Below are positions 26,833-36,029 of a stretch of DNA of 64,000 nt, one piece after another; the stretch's first letter is position 1; every line of letters begins with the position of its first letter. A model generated the notes under the pieces. The model was not told the origin of the DNA. It did not search any database and worked only from the letters and a program-made list of their open reading frames with translations. Source of the stretch: Paenibacillus silvae (GTDB taxonomy: Bacteria; Bacillota; Bacilli; Paenibacillales; Paenibacillaceae); assembly GCF_014639235.1 (NCBI RefSeq), contig NZ_BMFU01000006.1, forward strand, positions 186,001 to 250,000, written 5' to 3'. The translations under genes were made by a program, and so were the position numbers.

Positions 26833-27675
26833 ATGAAACTGAAAAATATATTGAAATGGCCGTCTTTGACGTTGATGATGCTTCTGATGCTCTCCCTTAT
26901 TCTGTCAGGCTGTAACTCTGGCACAGATACACCTTCTGCAAGCGGCGGGGACGATGCACAAGCGAAAGGAACGATCGAACAGATCAAGGAACGAGGCAAG
27001 CTCATTGCAGGTGTAAAATACGACACCAAATTGTTCGGGCTCAAAGATCCGGCGAGCGGGAATGTGGAAGGCTTCGATATTGATATAGCGAAGGCGCTGG
27101 CCAAGCAGATCCTCGGAGATGAAACGAAGGTGGAGCTGAAGGAGGTCACATCCAAAACACGTATTCCGATGCTGCAGAACGGAGATATCGACATTATCAT
27201 TGCTACGATGACCATCACGGATGAGCGTAAGGAGCAGGTCGATTTCAGTGATGTATATTTTGAGGCAGGACAATCTTTGCTGGTGAAAAACGACAGTGAC
27301 ATCGTCGGGCTGGAGAGCCTGGATGGCGTAAAGGTGCTTGCCGTGAAAGGTTCCACGTCGGCACAAAACATTCGTGAAAAGGCACCGAAGGCCGAGGTGC
27401 TGGAGTACGACAACTACCAGGATGCCTTCACCGCACTGAAAGCAGGTAAAGGCGAAGCCCTGACAACCGACAATATCATTCTGATCGGTATGCAGCAGTC
27501 AGACAACAATTACAAGCTGGTTGGCGGCAATTTTACCAGTGAACCGTATGGCATGGCAATCCGTAAAGGAGACACGGCCTTTGTCGAAGAGGTTAACAAA
27601 ATGCTGAAAGAACTGAAGGACAGCGGCGAGTATGACACGCTGCATGAGAAGTGGCTCGGCAGCAAGCCTGAGTAA
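26833..27675 (+). CDS. Amino-acid ABC transporter substrate-binding lipoprotein
   Basis: The 280-residue protein has a lipoprotein signal (LSLILSGCNSG, Cys27) and a family 3 solute-binding domain: RGKLIAGVKYDTKLFG, VEGFDIDIAKALAKQILGD, IATMTITDERKEQVDFSDVY and the C-terminal EYDTLHEKWLGSKPE. It captures a polar amino acid (glutamine or glutamate type; the exact ligand cannot be read) at the outer face of the membrane. GAAAGGGG precedes the ATG. It is the second gene of the operon. Confidence 0.93.
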   Translation: MKLKNILKWPSLTLMMLLMLSLILSGCNSGTDTPSASGGDDAQAKGTIEQIKERGKLIAGVKYDTKLFGLKDPASGNVEGFDIDIAKALAKQILGDETKVELKEVTSKTRIPMLQNGDIDIIIATMTITDERKEQVDFSDVYFEAGQSLLVKNDSDIVGLESLDGVKVLAVKGSTSAQNIREKAPKAEVLEYDNYQDAFTALKAGKGEALTTDNIILIGMQQSDNNYKLVGGNFTSEPYGMAIRKGDTAFVEEVNKMLKELKDSGEYDTLHEKWLGSKPE

Positions 27676-27708
27676 CGTTTTTAAACTGGAAGAACGGGGG
27701 CTCTTGTT

Positions 27709-28431
27709 ATGGGCACATTGGATTTTAGCGTACTGTTCAGGCACTCCGACCGGTTTATTGAAGGATTTCTGAATACGATTCAAGTAAGTGTGATGGCCCT
27801 GATTGGCAGCTTTGTGCTGGGAGCCATTCTAGCGATCTTTCGCATCTCGCCAGTCAAACCTTTGAACTGGTTTGGTACTGCCTTTGTTGAGTTTATCCGC
27901 AACATTCCTTTGCTGCTGGTTGTGTTTTTCTTCTATCTTGGGCTGCCTTCGCTGGGTATATCTCTGGATGGATTTGTGGCAGGCACACTGGGGTTAACGA
28001 TCTACACAGCTGTTTTCATCGCGGAAGCGATTCGGGCAGGTATTCAGACGGTGCCGAGGGGGCAGATGGAAGCGGCACGCTCCTCCGGGCTGTCCTATAT
28101 CCAGGCCATGAACCTGGTCATTCTGCCGCAGGCCATCAAAATTGTACTGCCCTCCATCGGCAATCAATTTATCAATCTGGTCAAAAACTCTTCCATCCTG
28201 GCGGTTGTAGCCGGTATGGACCTGATGTATTTTGCCGACATTGTGAACTCGGATACGTTCCAGCCGTTAAGTGTATATACCATTGTTGCCTTATTCTATC
28301 TAACGCTGACCTTACCGCTCAGCTTTCTGGTGCATTATATGGAACGCAGATTTGGACAGAGTGATGCAGAGGCACGCAAACCCAAAGGCAAGCCTGGCAA
28401 GAATAAACCCGCCGGGCAGGTTACGATGTAG
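27709..28431 (+). CDS. Amino-acid ABC transporter permease (HisM/GlnM-type)
   Basis: The 240-residue permease has the His/Glu/Gln/Arg/opine TRAP-type signature: GFLNTIQVSVMALIGSFVLG at the start, VEFIRNIPLLLVVFFFYLGL, and the ATPase-contact loop EAARSSGLSYIQAMNLVILPQAI (here about residues 122-144). Five transmembrane helices are likely. The C-terminal tail is lysine- and proline-rich (KPKGKPGKNKP), longer than usual. It pairs with the permease at 28831-29481; the 399-base gap between them is atypical for such operons. Confidence 0.92.
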   Translation: MGTLDFSVLFRHSDRFIEGFLNTIQVSVMALIGSFVLGAILAIFRISPVKPLNWFGTAFVEFIRNIPLLLVVFFFYLGLPSLGISLDGFVAGTLGLTIYTAVFIAEAIRAGIQTVPRGQMEAARSSGLSYIQAMNLVILPQAIKIVLPSIGNQFINLVKNSSILAVVAGMDLMYFADIVNSDTFQPLSVYTIVALFYLTLTLPLSFLVHYMERRFGQSDAEARKPKGKPGKNKPAGQVTM

Positions 28432-28639
28432 GATGAATGGGTCGATGATGAATAAGGCGATGAGGCTAAATCGAGGATGATTGTGGGTCTTTAGGCTGGC
28501 GCCTGCTTCCGATCTTAGGTTGCTACGATTTATCGCACAGCGTGCAGCTTCCGGCATGCACTGTCCTGTTTCATAACAAGGGTGATCAATCATTGGACAT
28601 CGTTTATCAACTCCATCACTGAACAGCATGTTTCGAATC

Positions 28640-28705
28640 ATCTTTGACTCATCTTAGGCCTATCTTTGGCTCATCTTTGACCCATCTTTGACCCATCTTT
28701 GACTC
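28640..28705. repeat. Six tandem copies of an 11-bp repeat
   Basis: The unit ATCTTTGACCC, with variants ATCTTTGACTC, ATCTTTGGCTC and ATCTTAGGCCT, is repeated six times head to tail in the gap between the two permease genes. Eleven bases is close to one helical turn, so any factor binding the unit would sit on one face of the DNA. There is no coding potential. The rest of the gap (28432-28830) shows no gene. Confidence 0.8.
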
Positions 28706-28830
28706 ATCCAAGTGAATGTCTCTATATACCGTTCATCCGCTGCAATCTGTTGAATTACGTTTCGCCATTGGGACTTTCGCTTTGGCACTCATTGAAATTG
28801 ATATCGCTCACCGAAGGAGGCATCTGATGT

Positions 28831-29481
28831 ATGGATTTCAGCGGGGCCTATGAATGGCCTAACCTTCGTTTCCTGCTGCAAGGATTTTGGGTGACCCTGC
28901 AAGTCGCGGGGTTATCCATTGTGTTCAGCTTTATACTGGGTACACTGCTCGGAACGCTGCGTTACACACGTATTCCCGTCCTCTCACAGATTGTCGCTGT
29001 CATCGTGGACACCATTCGGAACCTGCCATTGCTGCTAATCATCTTTTTTATCCATATCGTACTGCCTCAGCTTGGTATCAAAATGCCAGCTTTCTGGTCC
29101 ACAGTCGTGGGACTAAGTCTGTTTGAAGGCGCCATGATCGCAGAAATTGTGCGAAGCGGACTCAAGTCAGTAGAGCGCGGTCAAGTGGAAGCTGCCCGTT
29201 CCTCCGGACTGAGCTACATGCAGACACTCAGCGCTATCATTATGCCACAGGCTCTGCGCCGCATGTCTCCGCCAATGGTCAGCCAGTTCATCTCACTGCT
29301 CAAGGATACGTCACTGGCCATCATTATCTCCTTGCCGGAGTTGATGCGCAATGTGCAGATCCTTGGTGGTCAAAGCTTCGATTACATTATCCCGGCGTTG
29401 CTGCTGGCAGCAGTGCTTTATTTCATCATCAACTACTCCCTCTCCATCGTTGCAAGAAGGCTTGAAGCACGTATGAACTAG
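28831..29481 (+). CDS. Amino-acid ABC transporter permease (GlnP-type)
   Basis: The 216-residue permease begins with a hydrophobic helix (FLLQGFWVTLQVAGLSIVFS). It has VDTIRNLPLLLIIFFIHIVL and the ATPase-contact loop VEAARSSGLSYMQTLSAII, both typical of the family. AAGGAGG lies ten bases before the ATG. It is the fourth gene of the amino-acid importer, but 399 bases of repeat-bearing DNA separate it from the third; the region might hold a second promoter or a processing site. Confidence 0.92.
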   Translation: MDFSGAYEWPNLRFLLQGFWVTLQVAGLSIVFSFILGTLLGTLRYTRIPVLSQIVAVIVDTIRNLPLLLIIFFIHIVLPQLGIKMPAFWSTVVGLSLFEGAMIAEIVRSGLKSVERGQVEAARSSGLSYMQTLSAIIMPQALRRMSPPMVSQFISLLKDTSLAIIISLPELMRNVQILGGQSFDYIIPALLLAAVLYFIINYSLSIVARRLEARMN

Positions 29482-29649
29482 TGAGAAAGGAGAGGGTGAT
29501 AAGGCAAAGTAAATAGGGATATGTGGAAGTGAGGGCGGATATGTGAGAAACGGAATGTGTGAACAGGGAAGCGAAATATGTGAAAGTGGATGCGGCGAAA
29601 AGTGAAACTTGTTAGCTCGATGATGGCATATGGCTGGCAGGCTGGAATT

Positions 29650-29844
29650 CTAACGATTCGAGATGACCTTATTTAGCCCGTTTGCAGGTGTTTTGAAATC
29701 TAACGATTCGTACAAAGCTTATTTTGCTGATTATCCCCATTTCACAGGAGTTTCGGCCACTTTTCAGCGAAATAACGTTGCTAGGAATCGTTAGATTTTT
29801 TATGCCCATTTTTTTGCCCAAATAAGGCTTCTGGGAATCGTTAG
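29650..29844. repeat. 195-bp four-arm repeat element, copy 1
   Basis: Two direct arms begin CTAACGATTC at 29650 and 29700. Two inverted arms end GAATCGTTAG at 29794 and 29844. The period is exactly 50 bp on each side. Outer arms continue into GCCTTATTT-like sequence (AAATAAGGCTTCTGGGAATC at the right) and inner arms into an ACGTTATTTC-like block. Folding pairs the outer arms with each other and the inner arms with each other. A second copy at 61821-62015 has the same spacing throughout. It is non-coding and lies after the amino-acid operon. Confidence 0.85.
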
Positions 29845-29859
29845 CGTTCCGCTACTCCC

Positions 29860-30180
29860 ACTGGTTGCCACTGGTTGTCTCGTTCTTTGTTTCTTTCATT
29901 CCTTCTCTCTTTGTTTCTTTCATTCCTTCGTTCTCTGCTTCTTCCTCCCTTCGTTTTCTGCTTCATTCATTCTTTCTTCTTTGCTCATTCATTCCTTCGT
30001 TCGTTCCTTCCTTGATCCATTCCTTCATTCCTTCATTCCTTCATTCCTTCATTCCTTCATTCCTTCATTCCTTCATTCCTTGATTCTTTACCTCGTCCTC
30101 CCTCAGTTCCTCCCGCCTCTCACCATTCCACACCACTCCTCATGTTTATCCCGTTTTCATCCCGCTCTCATCTCGTTCTT
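29860..30180. repeat. Polypyrimidine tract with an 8-bp tandem repeat
   Basis: About 300 bases are almost only C and T on the plus strand. The core at 30021-30084 is eight head-to-tail copies of TCCTTCAT (the last with one change). Flanking stretches contain scattered TTTCATTCCTTC units. Open frames here (for example Ser/Phe-rich 29865-30083) are composition artefacts. The tract lies just beyond the stop of the FAD oxidoreductase gene. Confidence 0.75.
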
Positions 30181-30195
30181 ACCTCGGATCACTAC

Positions 30196-30240
30196 AACTC
30201 GCATCGCTATAACTCGCATCGCTATAACTCAGATCGCTGC
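30196..30240. repeat. Three copies of a 15-bp repeat at the end of the FAD oxidoreductase gene
   Basis: AACTCGCATCGCTAT occurs twice in tandem, followed by a third diverged copy (AACTCAGATCGCTGC) that contains the oxidoreductase stop codon (30229-30231). The repeat probably arose by slippage from the gene end. Confidence 0.7.
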
Positions 30241-31584
30241 ACCACTTCGTCGCAGCTCCGTCTGCAACAACGATATGGGCAGCATTGCAGGAGCAAGCTT
30301 CAGCTTTACTGCCAAAGCAGCCGCTGTGCCCGCGGCCTCTCCTGTTGCCATGCAGCTTGGGGTCAGTCTGGTGGTCGCATGGGCCTCATGTGTCGTAGAG
30401 ATACAGCGTCCTGCAGCCAGCAGATTACTTATATTTTGCGAGAGGAGACAGCGATATGGAATGTCATACGCTCCGTCACTCTGGATAAACGCCGCTGTCA
30501 CACCTTGCCCGGATGGATCATGAATATCAACAGGATAGCCACTTCTGGCGATTACATCGTTGAACTTCCGCCCTGTAACTACATCCTCCTGCGTCAGCGA
30601 ATAATGCCCGATCACACGCCTGGATTCCCGAATACCAATCTGTGGTGCAACAGCAGAGATGGAAGCCCGCTCAAACCCCGGAACGTCACGGCGCAGAAAC
30701 TCGGCAATCAGTAACACCTGCTTTCGTCCTTCCTGCTCTGCCAATGTCAAATCCATAACATCTGTTGCGTTCAGCCCCTGCACCCGGGTGCAGTTAATTA
30801 ATACCTCATCTTCAGCTGGGCCGGTAAAAAACAACACCTGATCGCGTTGGATCGGCACCGCTGCTTTCTTCCAATGCGAGTAGAAGCCGCTCACACCCGT
30901 TAACGGGATCGTGTCCAGCTCGGCAAAGGGCGTTTTCTCATAAAAATCCTCAGGATGCTCCTGCATGTACTGCTTCACACGCTCAAGATTTACACCGCGC
31001 ATGCGAAATTTCATGGTCATCGGCTGAGACTGACTGTCCGTATCCCGTCCCTGTGCGACCGCAGCTCCAGCCAGGTAGGCCACATCCGCATCACCACTCG
31101 CATCAACAAATACATTTGCCTGAAGCTCCAGCTGACCCGATTTACTCGTCACTCGCACAGCTTCTATACGGTCATCTGCCACAGCAACGCCATCCACGAA
31201 GCTGTGCAGCAACAGCCGCACACCCGCTTCCTTCAGCATCTCTGCCGCAACCACCTGATAGACTGCCGGATCATAGGGTGTCACAGTATGCACAAAACCA
31301 ACCGTATCCCGCAGATGCCCCGGCGAACCTCCGCATGCCTGCAAGCGGTCTACAATCTCCTGGGCAATCCCCCGAATGACCTGCTCACCCTGCTCGGTAT
31401 GAAACGTCATCCATGGATAAACCATAGCGGCCGTTGACATCCCGCCTACGAAGCCGTAGCGTTCTACCAGCACAACGCGAGCCCCCTGCCTTCCTGCGGC
31501 AATCGCCGCCGCTATTCCTGCTGGACCTCCGCCAACGACGACGACATCCGCTGTCTCCCTTTTTAAATGCTTATGCTCACCCAT
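30229..31584 (-). CDS. FAD-dependent oxidoreductase (FAD_oxidored family)
   Basis: The 451-residue product has an N-terminal Rossmann FAD motif ADVVVVGGGPAGIAAAIAAG (about 12-31), a second segment VVLVERYGFVGGMST and a late FAD contact (NLLAAGRCISTTHEAHATTR, about 388-407) typical of the family that includes thiazole/fumarate-type flavoproteins found in bacterial sugar-use clusters. The substrate is unknown. It is the last gene of a sugar ABC operon and 144 bases after a permease gene; the leader between them is a purine-rich repeat on the RNA. Cytosolic, with no signal peptide. Confidence 0.88.
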   Translation of the reverse strand: MGEHKHLKRETADVVVVGGGPAGIAAAIAAGRQGARVVLVERYGFVGGMSTAAMVYPWMTFHTEQGEQVIRGIAQEIVDRLQACGGSPGHLRDTVGFVHTVTPYDPAVYQVVAAEMLKEAGVRLLLHSFVDGVAVADDRIEAVRVTSKSGQLELQANVFVDASGDADVAYLAGAAVAQGRDTDSQSQPMTMKFRMRGVNLERVKQYMQEHPEDFYEKTPFAELDTIPLTGVSGFYSHWKKAAVPIQRDQVLFFTGPAEDEVLINCTRVQGLNATDVMDLTLAEQEGRKQVLLIAEFLRRDVPGFERASISAVAPQIGIRESRRVIGHYSLTQEDVVTGRKFNDVIARSGYPVDIHDPSGQGVTAAFIQSDGAYDIPYRCLLSQNISNLLAAGRCISTTHEAHATTRLTPSCMATGEAAGTAAALAVKLKLAPAMLPISLLQTELRRSGAAI

Positions 31585-31728
31585 ATGTTATCTCCCCTTT
31601 CCGCTTCTACTTCTACTTCTATTTCTACTCTTACTTCTCAATTTTTACTTTCTTCTTCCCCTAATCCCCACTCTCCAATTCCTACTTCCACTTCTTCCAA
31701 TCCACTTTCATCAATTCTGTCATCTCAC
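31585..31728. repeat. Short purine/pyrimidine repeat tract in the leader of the FAD oxidoreductase gene
   Basis: On the plus strand CTTCTA-type hexamers recur (31605-31660), so the mRNA leader is GAAGTA-rich. The ribosome-binding site AAAGGGGAG for the oxidoreductase lies at the end of this tract. No gene is present. Confidence 0.55.
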
Positions 31729-32583
31729 CTATTCCTTCAGCCCCGTCATCGCCACACCCTCAATGAAACGCCGCTGCGCCAGGAAAAATACGATCAATAG
31801 CGGCACGGTCGCCATCACCGTAGCACTCATCAAATACTGCCAGGCTGTGCCCACCTCATCCGTAAACAGGGACAACCCCAGCGGCAGCGTCATCAGCTCT
31901 CTCGAATTGATAAAAATCAACGGATCAAAGAATTCATTCCAGCTCGTCACAAATGTAAAAATAGTCAGCGTCGCCATCCCCGGCTTGGCCAGGGGCAGCA
32001 TAATCTGCGCGTAAATCCGGTACCGACTGCAGCCGTCAATCATGGCCGCTTCCTCCAGCTCGGTAGGTACCGTTATGAAGAACTGCCGCATCACAAAGAT
32101 GCCAAATACACCCCCAGCGCCAAAGATCGGCAGTAAAATCAGCGGAAGATGTGTATCAATCCACCCCAGCTGCCGCATAAACAGAAACATCGGAATCGCC
32201 GTTACCTCATGCGGAATCATCATTGCACTCAGCAGGATGAGAAAGACCACATTCCGTCCCTTAAACGGAATCTTGGCAAAGGCATAACCCGCAAGGGAGG
32301 CAAAAAACACCGTCCCAAGTACCACTAAGGCAGAGATATACACGCTGTTCCCGTAAAAACGGTGAAATGGAATCAATCGAAACACATCGGTATAATTCTG
32401 AAATTGCAAACTGTCCGGTATCCACTGCGGCGGATAGGTAAATATGTTTTGCGGTTCCTTGAGGGATGTCGAGATCATCCAGATCAATGGAACAATCATG
32501 ATCAGCGAAACTGCCGTCAGTATCAAATAGGTGCCAACAGCAGCCCCCAACCTCCGGCCTGTCAAACTAGGCATCGCCTTCAC
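31729..32583 (-). CDS. Carbohydrate ABC transporter permease (MalG type)
   Basis: The product of about 284 residues has six transmembrane helices and the CUT1 permease signature: SLKEPQNIFTYPPQWIPDSL after helix 1 and the EAA loop EEAAMIDGCSRYRIYAQIML followed by PLAKPGMATL. The start may be GTG 32583 (AGAGGTGG upstream) or TTG 32586. It overlaps the preceding permease gene. It forms the membrane channel with the 32567-33481 product and is fed by the binding protein encoded at 34734-36029. No ATPase gene is in the operon, so a shared MsmX-type ATPase elsewhere is expected. Confidence 0.92.
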   Translation of the reverse strand: MKAMPSLTGRRLGAAVGTYLILTAVSLIMIVPLIWMISTSLKEPQNIFTYPPQWIPDSLQFQNYTDVFRLIPFHRFYGNSVYISALVVLGTVFFASLAGYAFAKIPFKGRNVVFLILLSAMMIPHEVTAIPMFLFMRQLGWIDTHLPLILLPIFGAGGVFGIFVMRQFFITVPTELEEAAMIDGCSRYRIYAQIMLPLAKPGMATLTIFTFVTSWNEFFDPLIFINSRELMTLPLGLSLFTDEVGTAWQYLMSATVMATVPLLIVFFLAQRRFIEGVAMTGLKE

Positions 32584-33481
32584 CAAATACCCACCTCTTT
32601 CGGAGCTGCCATTGCAGCAGCGTCAGAATCAGGACAATCAGGAACAGCACATATGCAAGGGACGAGGCATAACCGAATTGAAACAGCTTGAACGCTTTTT
32701 CCCAGATGTAATAGACCAGAACCTTCGTGCTGTTGCTTGGCCCGCCTTGGGTCATCACATAGATCTGTCCAAATACCTTGAGCGACCCAATGACAGTCAT
32801 CACCACGGTCAGAAATACGGTCGGCGTAATCATAGGCAGGGTGACGTTGAAAAAGGAAGCCCTTCTGCCCGCGCCATCCAGTGTCGCCGCTTCATACAGA
32901 GAACGTGGGACTTGCTGAAGGGCTGCAATAAACAGCACCATGTTCAGACCGACATTTTTTAGCACACTCGTCACAATGACCGCAGGCATCGCCAGGTTCG
33001 GATTGTACAGCCAAGCAGGGCCTTTAATGCCCATCATCAGCAATAGCTGATTGATTAGCCCCGATTCTGTCGCGTACATCAGCTTCCACACGATGGCCCA
33101 GACAATTAATGACGTCATCACCGGGACGAAAATGGCCGTTCTGAACAGGCCGATCCCTCGAATGCTTTTGGATAAGAGCAGGGCGAGCAGCAAAGCGAGT
33201 ACGATATTCAGCGGCACCAGACCTGCCGTAAAGTAAACCGTATTGCCAAGCACTTCCCAGAACATGGCGTCTGTCATAATAGCCCGGTAATTGTCCAGTC
33301 CGATAAAATGATGATCCCCGAGCAGCGGCCAATCCGTCAGGCTCATATAAAAAGCAAGCCCCATCGGAAACAAGAGCAGCAGGGTAAAGCCCAGCACCAT
33401 CGGTGAAATAAACAGCCAGCCGGCAATCTGCGCCTCTCTGGCAAGCGGCCCTCCGCGCCTCAGCTTGTTAGAGCGGCTCAC
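32567..33481 (-). CDS. Carbohydrate ABC transporter permease (MalF/UgpA type)
   Basis: The 304-residue protein has six helices, an N-terminal GWLFISPMVLGFTLLLLFPM helix and the EAA loop YEAATLDGAGRRASFFNVTL followed by PMITPTVFL. It begins with GTG at 33481, overlapping the stop of the TIM-barrel gene (GTGA). It overlaps the next permease gene as well, so all three are translationally coupled. Confidence 0.92.
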   Translation of the reverse strand: MSRSNKLRRGGPLAREAQIAGWLFISPMVLGFTLLLLFPMGLAFYMSLTDWPLLGDHHFIGLDNYRAIMTDAMFWEVLGNTVYFTAGLVPLNIVLALLLALLLSKSIRGIGLFRTAIFVPVMTSLIVWAIVWKLMYATESGLINQLLLMMGIKGPAWLYNPNLAMPAVIVTSVLKNVGLNMVLFIAALQQVPRSLYEAATLDGAGRRASFFNVTLPMITPTVFLTVVMTVIGSLKVFGQIYVMTQGGPSNSTKVLVYYIWEKAFKLFQFGYASSLAYVLFLIVLILTLLQWQLRKRWVFGEGDA

Positions 33482-34392
33482 GTCCCGTCCCTCCCTGAAC
33501 CTGATCTGTCCGAAAATTCCACACGATCAGAAGAAAGCTCCGTAGGATCAGAAGGGTCCATATGTCCAGTAAAAGATGATTTTGGGCCAGAATGGCCAGC
33601 AGCCAACGATTCAGAAACAGACTGTTCCGATCCCGAAGGTCCCTTTTGCCCCAGACGATCTATCGCATTGCGGAAGCTGCTCACGGCTCTGCGCAGCTGA
33701 TCCTCCGTCTTACCTGTGACAATGGCCCCGAGCATAATAGCCTTGATGCCGCTATGATGAAGCACGGGCACATCCTCCGATACCAGCTTGCGCTGGGAAG
33801 GAACCAATACCGGAACCCCAGCCTTCAGGACAAGCTGCCGATAGTGAAGCACATCCGCGAAGCTTAGCGGCGTGCCGTATTCTTTTCCCGGTACAATCGA
33901 GGCTTCCAGCGCAGTGAAACCGAAGTGCGCAGCCGATTCCACCAGAGACACATCATAAGCATCGTTAATGGCAAACGTAGCTTCCAGCCCCGGATCATGC
34001 AGCATAAAGGACGGCAGATGATGCGCATAGATCGAATAAAAGTCAAAACCCAAACCGGCCAGGCGCTCCACATCCTCCCTGCGTGTTCCTTCAATGCTTC
34101 CTGATGGCACAACGCCGAACGGCCCTCCGAACTCTGAACGGATTGCACGAAATATGTCAGTGTATTCATCCAACGGACCAAAATAGTTTCCACTGGCGCG
34201 ATGTCCCACATTATAGTGCACCTTCAGTGCATCCGCGCCTTCCTCCAATGCTGCCCGCGCCAGTGTGAGATCATTCCCGGGCAGACTGACGATGAGCGAC
34301 AGCGTTTTTTCATCCAGCATCGTCTGTAATCGCGCCGTCTTTGAAATATCCTCTCTATCCCAGAGATGACCTGCCTTCTGCGAATCCTGCAT
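33478..34392 (-). CDS. Uncharacterised TIM-barrel protein in the sugar ABC operon
   Basis: The 304-residue protein reads like a phosphate-binding TIM barrel: strand-turn motifs LSLIVSLPGNDLTLARAALE, GADALKVHYNVGHRASGNYF, FGVVPSGSIEGTRREDVERL, GFDFYSIYAHHLP, TALEASIVPGKEYG, VPVLVPSQRKLV and a late HHSGIKAIMLGAIVTGKT, where phosphate-binding loops sit. It is distantly reminiscent of NanE/HisA-like enzymes, but I cannot name the reaction. The last ~55 residues are a Ser/Gly/Asp-rich, probably unstructured tail overlapping the permease gene. AGGAGGTG precedes the ATG. It presumably acts on the imported sugar. Confidence 0.7.
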   Translation of the reverse strand: MQDSQKAGHLWDREDISKTARLQTMLDEKTLSLIVSLPGNDLTLARAALEEGADALKVHYNVGHRASGNYFGPLDEYTDIFRAIRSEFGGPFGVVPSGSIEGTRREDVERLAGLGFDFYSIYAHHLPSFMLHDPGLEATFAINDAYDVSLVESAAHFGFTALEASIVPGKEYGTPLSFADVLHYRQLVLKAGVPVLVPSQRKLVSEDVPVLHHSGIKAIMLGAIVTGKTEDQLRRAVSSFRNAIDRLGQKGPSGSEQSVSESLAAGHSGPKSSFTGHMDPSDPTELSSDRVEFSDRSGSGRDGT

Positions 34393-34733
34393 AACCTTGC
34401 ACCTCCTATGCCTGTTTCATCTCCTGTGTCTGTCTCGTTTTCTGTGTCTGTCTCATCTTCAGTGTCTGTTCCGTCCTCTGCGGCAGCTGTATCTTTTGCA
34501 TAACAGGCGCCGGGCTTTGTCCGCTCGGGCCGCTCTTCACTTTCCTTTTACGATCTGTTACGATCTGTTACGACTTCTACGGTCTGTTACGATCTGTTCA
34601 TCTCTCCACGATATCCTGCTTGTTATCCCCTGTTACGGTTGTTGGTTTGGTTGGTTGTTGTTTGGTTGGTTGTTGGTTTTGTCCGGGTAATGTGTCGTTA
34701 CATCTATGACTTATCACTGCTTTCTTGGCCTTT
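34393..34733. other. Intergenic low-complexity region inside the sugar operon
   Basis: No gene is visible in 341 bases. The plus strand carries repeats of TGTGTCTGTCTC-like units (34405-34480), four CGATCTGTTA-like units (34549-34605) and a GGTTGTTGGTTT run (34637-34680). No strong terminator was found, so transcription of the downstream genes may continue from the binding-protein gene. Confidence 0.5.
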
Positions 34734-36029
34734 TCAGGGCTGTAGTATTTGCTGTACTTCTGCTTGCATCTGCTTGAGATTATCCTCGGGAGCCGCTGTC
34801 CGAGCAAACAACCGATCAAATCCCTGCAGTACCGCATTATCAATATCCTGCCAGCGAATATGCCCCGGAATCAGCCGCGCTTTTGGCATCTCATCAATAA
34901 CAGCCTGCACGATATGCTCCTTGCTCGGATTGTTTGGCTGCTGGATGAAGGCGTCGGAGTTCAGCACCGAAGTACGCGCAGGCACAAAATACGTCGCGGT
35001 GGCCTGAGTGCCCTGTTCACTGGCAAAATACTTCAGCAGCTTCTTCGTCTCCTCCGGGTGTTTGCTATCGTTAAACATCGCATACCCCGCCTGCCCCAGC
35101 ATCGGTACACTGCCCTGTGAGCCGGACGGCATAGGTGCAATGCTCCATTCGAAATCCTTGATCTCCCTTGCTTTGGACACATAACTGTAGTTATCGAAGA
35201 ACATGCCCACATTACCAGCATCAAAGCTCACCTGCTCTCCCGCTTTCGGGTGGGATTCGTCGGTAAACATCATACGCTCCAGCATGGCAAAGGTCTGTAC
35301 ACCGTACTCATCATTCCAGGTAAACGCTGTCATATCCTCATTAAATGGCCCGCTTCCATTCGACCAGGAATAAGAGGAAAGCACTGCCCAAGTCTTCCAG
35401 TCCCGAAAAAAGTTAGCCCCATAGATGCGATTCGCCGCATCCTTGCTGGTAATCGCTTTGGCAGATGCCTCAAACTGCTCCCACGTCCACTCTCCTTTGG
35501 CAGCCAGCGTGTTCGGATCGGTCAGCCCGGCCTTGTCAAACAGCGTTTTATTATAAAACATCACCACCGGCGGTGTGGAAAACGGCAAGCCTAACAGTTG
35601 ATCTCCCTCACGGAAGAGATCCAGCGTGCTGGGAATATAATCGTCCAGCTTAAATTGTGCATCATCCTTGAATGCCGACACGTCGGCCAGGATGTGATTG
35701 GCCTTGAACTGTGGTATCATGCGTTCCGATACCCAGGCCAGATCGGGAAGCGAACCCCCGGCGGCAAGCACTGAGATTTTCTGCTGATAATCGGCAAAGG
35801 GTACAGATTCCATCGTCACCTTGATGCCCGGGTTTTCTTTTGTAAAACCATCGATCAGCTTGTTGTACACATCAATGTGTGCCTGGTTGCCCCACATCAT
35901 GAACTTCAGCTCTACCTTGTCGCTCTCTCCGCCAGAGGCGTTAGAGTTACCCGCCTTTTCGCCGCTTGTGCACCCGATCAGCGCGGTAATCATAAGTAAG
36001 AGAATCAGCGTCAGTCCTGCTTTTTTCAT
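34734..36029 (-). CDS. Sugar ABC transporter substrate-binding lipoprotein
   Basis: The ATG at 36029 (AAGGGGG nine bases upstream) gives 431 residues; a frame reaching 36068 has no such site. The lipoprotein signal is MITALIGCTSG with Cys20. The mature part is a family 1 solute-binding protein: LKFMMWGNQAHIDVYNKLID, GSLPDLAWVSERMIPQFKA, FYNKTLFDKAGLTDPNTLAA and WTWEQFEASAKAI. It binds an oligosaccharide outside the cell and feeds the permeases at 31729-33481. It is the first gene after the YesMN pair, which probably induces it. A GAAAGCGCT core at about 36078-36087, in its leader, resembles a weak cre site. Confidence 0.92.
   Translation of the reverse strand: MKKAGLTLILLLMITALIGCTSGEKAGNSNASGGESDKVELKFMMWGNQAHIDVYNKLIDGFTKENPGIKVTMESVPFADYQQKISVLAAGGSLPDLAWVSERMIPQFKANHILADVSAFKDDAQFKLDDYIPSTLDLFREGDQLLGLPFSTPPVVMFYNKTLFDKAGLTDPNTLAAKGEWTWEQFEASAKAITSKDAANRIYGANFFRDWKTWAVLSSYSWSNGSGPFNEDMTAFTWNDEYGVQTFAMLERMMFTDESHPKAGEQVSFDAGNVGMFFDNYSYVSKAREIKDFEWSIAPMPSGSQGSVPMLGQAGYAMFNDSKHPEETKKLLKYFASEQGTQATATYFVPARTSVLNSDAFIQQPNNPSKEHIVQAVIDEMPKARLIPGHIRWQDIDNAVLQGFDRLFARTAAPEDNLKQMQAEVQQILQP

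Noticed and set aside
29650..30100. Regularly spaced repeats that could suggest a CRISPR array
   Set aside because: The 50-bp-spaced arms are only ~12-25 bp, number two per orientation and are inverted across the centre; the TCCTTCAT units have no spacers. No cas gene is present.
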